From Kuschelorhynchus macadamiae (lineage: Eukaryota > Arthropoda > Insecta > Coleoptera > Curculionidae), in the NCBI GenBank assembly GCA_030620095.1, contig JAUTXW010000059.1, forward strand, positions 372,001 to 436,000: a stretch of 64,000 nt of DNA, in the 5' to 3' direction. The notes beneath the pieces are model-generated. The model made no database searches and had not been told where the DNA came from. It was given only the letters and a program-made list of their open reading frames with translations. The number at the start of each line of letters is the position of its first letter. The first letter of the stretch is position 1. The translations under genes and the position numbers were made by a program. Shown here in pieces: positions 57,458 through 64,000 of this stretch.

Positions 57458-57894
57458 CAGAAATTTTAATAAACGAAAATTATAAGACTCTTTCAAAGCA
57501 CATTCCTGAACTGAACATCGCTAGCCATAAACTAGACGACATAGAAAAGCTAACAGAAAATCTTGAAAAAAATAATTTTTTGTCAACATATAATATTTCT
57601 GGTTCTGTTTTAGCTTACATTGTATCTGTTGTTGTATTATTATTTATTGTTCACAAAATATATTCAAAATGTATAAGAAAAACTTCCTGTTGTGGAATAA
57701 TACCAAATATTTGCGTAAGGGTAAATCAAACCATTGAACCATCCCCGAGAAGTAATAGATATATAGCTCAGTATACTAGTGAAACTTCTAATAGAATTAA
57801 TAATGATGATCACCCTGAGGACGATCAACCAGGTATATCATACACGCCTCGCAGAGCTATTGGTCACACGTCCTCAAGACGATCAATTAGATAA
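57440..57894 (+). pseudogene. Env-like ORF, membrane anchor and tail
   Basis: In the frame following the shift near 57445: LINENYKTLSKHIPELN, KLDDIEKLTENLEKNNFL (coiled-coil-like), then one transmembrane segment (LAYIVSVVVLLFIVHKIY), a Cys/Lys boundary and a polar tail rich in Arg and Ser ending at 57894. This is the expected C-terminal half of an errantivirus-type Env. Nothing recognisable lies between 57895 and the polypurine tract. Confidence 0.65.
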
Positions 57895-58190
57895 GTAATA
57901 ATATTATGTTTTATTATAAGTAATAAATTTCTTTAGTAGAATCTAAGTAGATTTAGAATGCCTAATTATTATAAAAAAAAACAGTTTTCAATATTATATA
58001 GGTTAGTATAATATAGAATAAGAACATAGTTCATAGCAAATTTTGTAAAATCATTTCGAACATAATACTTTTGTTAAATATTAGTATCAATTACAAGGAT
58101 GTATATTTTGTATCATAATTTATATTTTAACTCAGGAACGAAATTTTCTAACAATTTCATTATTATAAAATCTCTCATTTAGGGGGGAGG

Positions 58191-58833
58191 TGTTGTGACC
58201 CCATTATTTTATAGTCATTTTATTTGTGAATAGTCTTAAGTATTATATATTCATTAGTCTAGAGATAGTTTGACACGTAAATGCAATATTTAGACATACA
58301 TTATATTTCGGCGGAACCTTCCGACAAAAGCTGATTTAATGGTCGTTTATTGCAAGGGAAATTCTAAGTAAACAATATGTATTTTAAATTCTACTTCAAA
58401 TTCTATTTTATGCACGTTCTTCCGCCCCAAATATTATTATACCCGAAAAAACCTATCATAAACTCATTTACACTATGTCGATAAAGCTTGGGAAGGTTCA
58501 GCTATAAAAACATTAAAAGAAACCATTGTAGTACAGTAAGCAGTGGCGTAGCAAATACTCCCCAAATTACTTTTATAGACACCTTTTTTAATCAATTTTA
58601 CAGATACGCCACTGCATCTCAAATTAGGGAATTCATATAAAAATAAGTTCTAGGTAGTCAGTATAGAGCAGGTCAGTAGAATTAAGTCAGTAGACACAGT
58701 AAGAGTAAAGATTTGTTAGAAGTAAGAAGTGTCCCTCTTGTACAGAAGATAATAGAGAGATTTGAAACAAGTTGAAGTGTTTACATTTACTACCAGTGCT
58801 AATACAAAATACTAAAATTATTAAATCATAACA
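58191..58833 (+). repeat. LTR of the env-bearing Gypsy element
   Basis: Begins TGTTGTGACC directly after the polypurine tract AGGGGGGAGG and ends ATAACA. It is 643 bp, including a 76-bp inverted-repeat insert. The following GTGGTGGCATTCGGCGAG is where a primer-binding site would sit in a 5' LTR, so this LTR may have belonged to a tandem arrangement. The partner LTR is absent, so age cannot be estimated. Confidence 0.65.
58540..58615. mobile_element. 76-bp mini inverted-repeat unit inside the LTR
   Basis: GCAGTGGCGTA at 58540-58550 mirrors TACGCCACTGC at 58605-58615. No target duplication seen. CAGTGGCGTA ends are frequent among DNA-transposon MITEs. Confidence 0.6.
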
Positions 58834-59785
58834 GTGGTGGCATTCGGCGAGTAATAAAAATATTAAAACATAACACTATCCACCGATTTGGAAATATTCC
58901 GTTGAGGTACTGCCGGACATTAATTTGGTAATGGGGCGGTGCTCCATCTTGCTGAAACCATATCATATTCCCTGGAACTTGTGGGTTTGCTGGATCCGGA
59001 TACAAATTTGTCAAAGTTGGCACGACATTATTTTGGAGCAGTGCTAAATAATTATCGCCATTCAAATTGCCGTCAATGAAAAAGGGGCCTATGATATGAT
59101 CCCTAACAATTCCTGCCCAAACATTAACCTTTTCAGGATATTGAGTATGTTCTTCACTGATCCAGTGAGGATTTTCCCTAGACCAATAGCGGCAATTTTG
59201 ACGATTTACATGACCGTGAAGTGTAAAGGTGCACTCATCCGAAAACAAAACATGTTCTAATTGAATAACATTGTTATCTAACATAGCCATCATTTGTTCA
59301 CAAAAATAAGTTCTATCATAATCGTCTTCCATGAGCTCCTGAGTTGGTATCACTTTATAGGGATGCTTTTTATTTTCTTTTAATGTTCGAATAATCGACG
59401 AATGGCTAATATCGAACATTGCGGCGGCTTGTCGACTAGAAATATGTGGGTTTTCCTCAAACTCAAGCATAATATCCAATTTAGTATCATCGTTTATTGA
59501 ATTGGCAGCTGCTTTTTTTATCTGCCTCACATGTCCAAGCTCGCGAAACTGCTTTTCTGTTTTACTAATTGTCCCTTGGGATATATGCGGCAAATTTGGA
59601 AATTTTTCATGAAATAAGCGAGCAATTTCCACTTGTGTTCGTGTGTTATCTCCATAACCAATCATTTGTAGAATTGTTATTTTATGCATTTCTGTTAAAT
59701 GAACCATTTTTCTGATATTAGGTATTATGCAGTTAACGAAATTCAAAAGACTATGACACTGACACTGACAACTACTGTCTTGCAA
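58826..59785 (-). pseudogene. mariner/Tc1-type transposase, C-terminally truncated
   Basis: The likely true start is the Met at about 59707 (MVHLTEMHKITILQMIGYGD); the 26 residues before it look like read-through. A helix-turn-helix region follows (RTQVEIARLFHEKFP, ISQGTISKTEKQFRELGHVR, ISSRQAAAMFDISHSSIIR). The catalytic core has VLFSDECTFTLHGHVNRQN with the first Asp near residue 180 and MIWFQQDGAPPHYQ with the second near 279. The frame then reads to FPNRWI and stops matching at about 58868, where the Gypsy LTR flank begins. The third catalytic motif (SPDLTPLD-type) is missing, so the gene is dead. Confidence 0.85.
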
Positions 59786-59789
59786 AGAG

Positions 59790-60321
59790 AAAGACCAGGC
59801 ATTTTACACAAAAGTAAACAAAACTTAAAAGTAAACAAAACTGGCTCTTTTTGTTCCATATCAATAAAAAGGAACGCTAAAATGGTTTTTGCTTACATTC
59901 TTAATATGAAGACCTAAATGGTAAATAAGTATTGAGTGTATTGTAGCGAATTTTTGTAATCAAATAAATTGTTCAGTAACCAGAGCCACTTTCATGAATA
60001 ATAATAAATTCGAATTAAATAAAATAAAAATAAATTTGAAAACACTTAATATTGCCGAAATAGTTGACGATAGATATAGGACATTGAACATAAAATATGT
60101 TTAGAATCTCCTAAAGAATCCAAAAATTAAATAATATCCGGGGTGTTGCATTTGAAATAAGAAAGTTGGCATTGACCACTGTTACAGGACACACCCTGTA
60201 TAAAAAGTTTTTATTGGAGAAACTGAGCAACTAAAAATACCAATCGACGGGTCCAAGCGTTTTTCCGAACACGCCCCCATTTATTTATTATCGAATTTAT
60301 TCCATTTGGCTGATACACACT
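59790..60321. other. Non-coding segment upstream of the mariner-type relic
   Basis: AT-rich. It contains ACACACCCTGTATA near 60191, which resembles mariner-type ends, but no matching partner was found. Confidence 0.4.
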
Positions 60322-60345
60322 GTATATATATATATATATATATAT
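60322..60345. repeat. Short (TA)n tract
   Basis: About 24 bp of alternating TA. Confidence 0.9.
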
Positions 60346-60426
60346 TTGTATATGCTATATTTTTTGGATATAAACCTTAATAGTAGATTTTACCAAAAAT
60401 TTGCCTATTACTTTTTTTTTGATATG

Positions 60427-61036
60427 TAGGGTTTTCCTTTCCTATCTATAATTAATTTGCAAAACATTTATAGTCTAATTATAAAAAGACATCTACATTT
60501 TTTTTCAAACTGATTTAAAATGTTATAATATTTACAAAAAATTATTACAAAATTAATGAGATAAGGTTACATACTTAGTGGTTTGCCTGGCAACTCATGA
60601 CACATATTTAGGTAAAAAAGTATTCTTATCATATTTCGTTTTTATTTTTGAGGAATTTAAAGATAATTTGTTTGCTATATTTTTTAATTTAAACCTTATA
60701 GTAGAATCAGACATTCACAATGATATACTACATTTTTAAAAATAACCGCTTAGACAAAGTTAAATCTATACTAAAATATTTTAGGTATAAATTAAAAAAT
60801 ATAGTAAAAAATGTATCTTTAAATTCCTCAAAAAAACGAACTAAGATAATAACACTTTTTTGACCTAAAACTGTGTCATGAGTTCCCTGGCAAACCACTA
60901 ACTTGCTACCTATCAATCAAATATAAATAAATAAACAACATGAATTTTTCGAGGTATGTAACCTTATCTTCCTAATTTTCTAATAATTTTTTCTAAATAG
61001 TATAACATTTTAAATTAGTTAGGAAGGAAAGCCCCA
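60427..61036. repeat. Foldback element, about 610 bp
   Basis: The left arm (60427-60700) and right arm (60782-61036) are imperfect reverse complements. Anchors: GGGTTTTCCTTTCCT against AGGAAGGAAAGCCCC, and GTGGTTTGCCTGGCAACTCATGACAC against GTGTCATGAGTTCCCTGGCAAACCAC. The spacer is about 80 bp. Confidence 0.8.
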
Positions 61037-61077
61037 CATGCCAAAAAAAATAAAGGAATGAGCAATTCTTGAGAAAG

Positions 61078-61105
61078 CCTACTCTGATGGGCGAAACGTC
61101 GAACG
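61078..61105 (+). ncRNA. Hammerhead-like remnant without stem II
   Basis: Plus strand CTCTGATGGGCGAAACGTCGAAC: CUGAUGG and GAAACGTC sit almost together, as if the stem II hairpin had been deleted. It lies 95 bp before a (TA)n tract. Confidence 0.3.
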
Positions 61106-61196
61106 AAAGTTAATTCCATTGTTTGATTTTGCAAATAAACCTATACCCAAGAAAGAAGTCCAATTAATATACATCGGGTTTAAGAAACAAATTGAA

Positions 61197-61198
<2 letters not shown>

Positions 61199-61256
<58 letters not shown>
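61199..61256. repeat. (TA)n microsatellite 1 of the Penelope-like region
   Basis: About 57 bp of alternating TA. Confidence 0.95.
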
Positions 61257-61258
<2 letters not shown>

Positions 61259-61340
61259 AAAGAAATTAACGGCCATTCGGATAAAATATCATAGATTTCA
61301 TACATTTAGGGGCCGTCTTTTCGCCAATAAAATAATTGGT

Positions 61341-61343
<3 letters not shown>

Positions 61344-61400
<57 letters not shown>
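61344..61400. repeat. (TA)n microsatellite 2 of the Penelope-like region
   Basis: About 57 bp of alternating TA, 90 bp from the first tract. Confidence 0.95.
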
Positions 61401-61404
<4 letters not shown>

Positions 61405-61494
61405 AGTATTTTCGACCGTACAGAAATTACAAAGAGGTTTTATTTCGGGTCTAGCGGTCCGTGGAAAAAAAAAAGAAGAAACTCTTTTTATCTT

Positions 61495-61545
61495 AAGTGC
61501 TCAATATTTCGCCAATGTTTATTAGCTTCATACGGAAGCGTAGAA
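61495..61545 (-). ncRNA. Hammerhead-like motif (core decayed), 3' region of the Penelope-like element
   Basis: Minus strand: CCGTATGAA, GCTAAT-AAAC-ATTGGC (stem II with one G-U pair), GAAATATTGAGC. It aligns base for base with 4755-4800 from the core through the loop AATAAACATT, and its stem II arms differ yet still pair. The core has changed from CUGAAGA to CGTATGA. Confidence 0.4.
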
Positions 61546-61569
61546 GGGCCACAATTTTTTTTATTTTTT

Positions 61570-61890
61570 AATTCTGAGTTTAAAGTCGGAATTTAACAAA
61601 ATTCTGAGTTTAAAGTCAGAATTTAACAAAATTCTGAGTTTAAAGTCAGAATTTAACAAAATTCTGAGTTTAAAGTCAGAATTTAACAAAATTCTGAGTT
61701 TAAAGTCAGAATTTAACAAAATTCTGAGTTTAAAGTCAGAATTTAATAAAATTCTGAGTTTAAAGTCAGAATTTAACAAAATTCTGATTTTAAAGTCGGA
61801 ATTTAACTAAATTCTGAGTTTAAAGTCAGAATTTAACAAAATTCTGAGTTTAAAGTCAGAATTTAACAAAATTCTGAGTTTAAAGTCAAA
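61570..61890. repeat. 30-bp minisatellite with a palindrome in each unit
   Basis: About 10.7 copies of ATTCTGAGTTTAAAGTCAGA plus ATTTAACAAA with very few differences. Each unit holds TTCTGAGTTTAAAGTCAGAA, a 20-bp near-palindrome centred on TTTAAA. It is open on the minus strand (LNSDFKLRIL repeated) only because the unit is a multiple of three. Confidence 0.97.
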
Positions 61891-62149
61891 AATTTTGTCT
61901 AGATATACATAGCCAATACATGCTTAAAAATTACTTACAAGATGGTAGAGTCAATAATTTTTAAATTTTAACATTTCTACTTTACAACAGCTCAAATAAT
62001 GTGGCGTTTTTAATGATAATATTCATGTCCCAGCAGTTGAATTGCAAAAAAGAAGAACAAAACACATTAGCTACATAAGCCTTATCTAGAGGTTAATAAA
62101 TTGTACGAGGTGAACTATTCTACGGTGTGCAGCTAAAAAGTATTGTTAC

Positions 62150-62480
62150 ATAAAATTTAAAAGTTTGCAATAAATATTGCTCAGCTGATTGGTATCTGAT
62201 TTATAATTAATGCAATCCTTGTCCTTTTTTATGTGGTACATTTCCTAGAATAACTTTTTTTGTAATTCGATTCCATCTCTAAAATTTTAACATTGGAAAA
62301 GTCAAAATTGTGGCCTGTTTTTTGATTGTGTTCAGCCAATGCACAAGAGATTTTCCATAAACGGCAATCACTTTTGTGGCCGGTTATTCTTTGCCTAAGC
62401 CACTGAGATGTTTGCCCGATATACTGTCCATCACATTCCAAGCAGGACAACTGATACACAACATTACTATTAAATAATAA
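62150..62480 (-). pseudogene. Penelope-like GIY-YIG endonuclease domain, broken
   Basis: Reads SNVVYQLSCLECDGQYIGQT, WLRQRITGHKSDCRLWKISC and ALAEHNQKTGHNFDFSNVKI with the Glu of ILEME. This is the GIY-YIG nuclease that nicks the target for priming. The Gly-Gln-Tyr-Ile-Gly stretch, the Arg and the Glu are present. An in-frame TAA precedes it (KD*TPLLFNS, near 62488), and a frame change after ESNYKK moves the C-terminal tail (HIKKDKDCINYKSDTNQLSN) to another frame. Confidence 0.85.
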
Positions 62481-62725
62481 GGGTGTTTAATCTTTGACCC
62501 TAGAGAATAGATTAAAGTTTTTTATTGTATTATATTTTGCTATTTTTATGTGTGGAAAATCTTTGAATAATTTTGCGACATTATTAGTTAGGCCACTTAT
62601 AAATGGTAGTTTTCTATATTTAAGTTCAAGCGGTTGAACCTCTTCTGTAGGGCCATCATATGTATTTGAATTATAAATCAGTTTTTTTAGAATATGTTCC
62701 GGATACCCATTATTTAAAAATATCT

Positions 62726-63690
62726 CTAATAGTTGTCTTGTAAAAATGAATCATCAGAAATATGCGTTACCCTGTTTTTCATGGCTATTACTGTATTATA
62801 TGTTTGATTCTTTGGATGGTTAGAGAAATAATTTAAAAATCTAGTGGATGCTGTTGGTTTCTGATACCAATCCAAAACAATTTTATTTTCTGGGTTCCTA
62901 ATTAGCTTAGTGTCCAAAAATGGTACACTACGTTGGTTTTCTTTTTCAATAGTAAACTGAATACTTTATGAAATGAGTTAACATATTGCAAAATAAGTTC
63001 TGTACTGTCCTCCGGTACCGAACAAATTACATCGTCCACGTATTTATATAAAAAAGGTATCTGAAAAGGCAAAATGGGGATAACATTACTAAATAAATTA
63101 TCTAAAACTATTGTTGCAAGAATAGGGCTTATGGGTGCGCCCATAGGGGTGCCAAAAATTTGTTTATAGAACCTATTATTAAAACTAAAGTAGATAAATG
63201 TTGTTAAATTTATGAAATTATTTTTTGAAAGTGTGGTGAATTTCTTAATTGTTTCCCATTTAGTGTTTGAGATGTCAATTACTAGATTACAGGAAATATT
63301 AGTAAATAAAGACACAACATCTAACGAGACTAATACATAGTTATTAGGTAACTGAAAATTATTTATAATATTAACAAACGAAAATGTGTCTTTGATGTTG
63401 TAATTAGTTTCATCTCCCAAAGCATTTGTTAAAATTTTTGCTAAATATTTTGATATATAATAGGTTGTAGAATTAATAGAGCTAATTATTGGCCGAAAAG
63501 GGACATTTGTTTTGTGAATTTTAGGTAAACAATATAGTTTCGGGGAAGATGAATTATAAATTATAAGTTGTTTATATTCTTGTTCAGTAATTTCTTTGTT
63601 CGTTTTTAAGCGTTTAATCAAATCATTATATACAGTTTGTATCGAGGTCGTTGGATCTTTAGTTAATTTGTTCTACGTGGAAATATCTTG
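62726..63690 (-). pseudogene. Penelope-like reverse transcriptase, broken
   Basis: The frame can be followed from MLQDIST at about 63690 through an in-frame TAG and NKLTKDPTTSIQTVYND into 63621-62902. Motifs are LYCLPKIHKTNVPFRPIISS, YVLVSLDVVSLFTNI, FGTPMGAPISPILATIVLDN and the catalytic LYKYVDDVICSVPED. After a frame change near 62910 comes RNPENKIVLDWYQKPTASTR, NYFSNHPKNQ and VTHISDDSFLQDN. A 10-base deletion at about 62744 then ends the frame. Remaining linker sequence (LELKYRKLPFISGLTNNVAK) follows in another frame. The LPKIHK...KYVDD pattern is diagnostic of Penelope-like RT. Confidence 0.85.
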
Positions 63691-63699
63691 CAACATTGT

Positions 63700-64000
63700 T
63701 TCGGTTTTTAGGGTTAATTAGGAACCCAGAAAATAAAATTATTTTGGATTGGTATCAGAAACCAACAGCATCCACTAGATTTTTAAATTATTTCTCTAAC
63801 CATCCAAAGAATCAAAAATATAATACAGTAATAGCCATGAAAAACAGGGTAATGCATATATCTGATGATTCATTTTTACAAGACAACTTAAAAAAACTAT
63901 TAGAGATATTTTTAAATAATGGGTATCCGAAACATGTTCTAAAAAAACTGATTTATAATTCAAATACATATGATGGCCCTACAGAAGAGGTTCAACCGCT
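63700..64000 (+). pseudogene. Penelope-like element, copy 2 (opposite strand, runs off the window)
   Basis: From about 63715 the plus strand repeats what copy 1 has on the minus strand at 62906-62640: RNPENKI.LDWYQKPTASTR, NYFSNHPKNQ, RVMHISDDSFLQDN, then LKKLLEIFLNNGYPKHVLKK and NTYDGPTEEVQP. It keeps the 10 bases lost in copy 1, so this frame stays open to the edge. Nucleotide identity is very high, so the two copies are close relatives. Confidence 0.85.

Larger units (their letters stand above)
51745..58833 (+). mobile_element. Env-bearing Gypsy (errantivirus-like) retrotransposon, 5'-truncated
   Basis: Plus-strand gag, protease, RT, RNase H, integrase and env-like pieces end in a polypurine tract (AGGGGGGAGG, 58181-58190) and an LTR (58191-58833). 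The 5' LTR and the start of gag are missing: the gag frame is already open at about 51745, directly after Penelope-like sequence. Several frameshifts and an internal deletion between pol and env make it inactive. Confidence 0.88.
61400..63690 (-). mobile_element. Penelope-like element, copy 1 (5'-truncated)
   Basis: Minus-strand RT and GIY-YIG endonuclease in the order of Penelope-like elements. A 3' non-coding region follows containing the minisatellite, a hammerhead-like motif and a (TA)n tract. Several stops and frame changes are present. It is cut off at about 63690, where a second copy begins on the opposite strand. Confidence 0.85.

Noticed and set aside
61561..61779. ORF made of a repeated 10-residue unit (LNSDFKLRIL)
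   Set aside because: Consequence of a 30-bp minisatellite; no start context or flanking coding sequence.

Overview
This is insect nuclear DNA: very AT-rich, intron-rich and dominated by transposable elements in many stages of decay. A beetle or another insect with an inflated genome fits, but the order cannot be fixed from the sequence alone. The only host gene I can support is a Fat-like cadherin (orthologue of Drosophila kugelei / fat2, vertebrate FAT1-3). Its first four coding exons lie on the minus strand at 24563-24334, 17776-17593, 9342-9089 and 8142-7754. All splice phases agree. The gene continues beyond the left edge.

Layout. 1-4516: Ty3/Gypsy element (minus) lying between exon 4 and the next exon; its 5' LTR is at 4241-4516 and one stop codon interrupts pol. 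4516-24563: introns carrying a foldback element, small MITEs, a RAG1/Transib-like transposase relic, a Harbinger scrap, a hAT MITE, a LINE scrap and Tc1/mariner scraps. 24600-32600: upstream region or 5' intron with degenerate tandem repeats, a CACTGG-ended transposon and a large palindrome. 32630-35871: hAT transposon with a perfect 8-bp target duplication. 36150-38300: nested repeats, including a tandem array of about 225-bp units that carry hammerhead-ribozyme-like motifs. 38690-45679: mariner-like relics and long-inverted-repeat elements. 46385-51109: structurally complete DIRS-type retrotransposon (gag, RT/RNase H, tyrosine recombinase, inverted repeats and internal complementary region). 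51745-58833: 5'-truncated, env-bearing Gypsy (errantivirus-like) element. 58826-59707: truncated mariner-type transposase. 60427-64000: a foldback element, (TA)n tracts, a 30-bp palindromic minisatellite and two opposed Penelope-like element copies.

The most unusual signal is a set of small RNA-like motifs with a shared plan: CUGANGA, one nucleotide, a 5-6 bp hairpin, GAAA, then NUC. They occur at 4755-4800, in the 37106-38045 array, and in decayed form near 51640-51685 and 61495-61540. Hairpin arms differ in sequence between loci but still pair, and the short stem III changes from C-G to G-C. This is covariation expected of hammerhead ribozymes of Penelope-like elements and metazoan retrozymes. 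A separate motif at 14255-14312 resembles the classical satellite-type hammerhead but has lost the catalytic G12.

Apart from the cadherin, nearly every protein-like stretch is transposon-derived, and most are interrupted. I saw no tRNA, rRNA or CRISPR.
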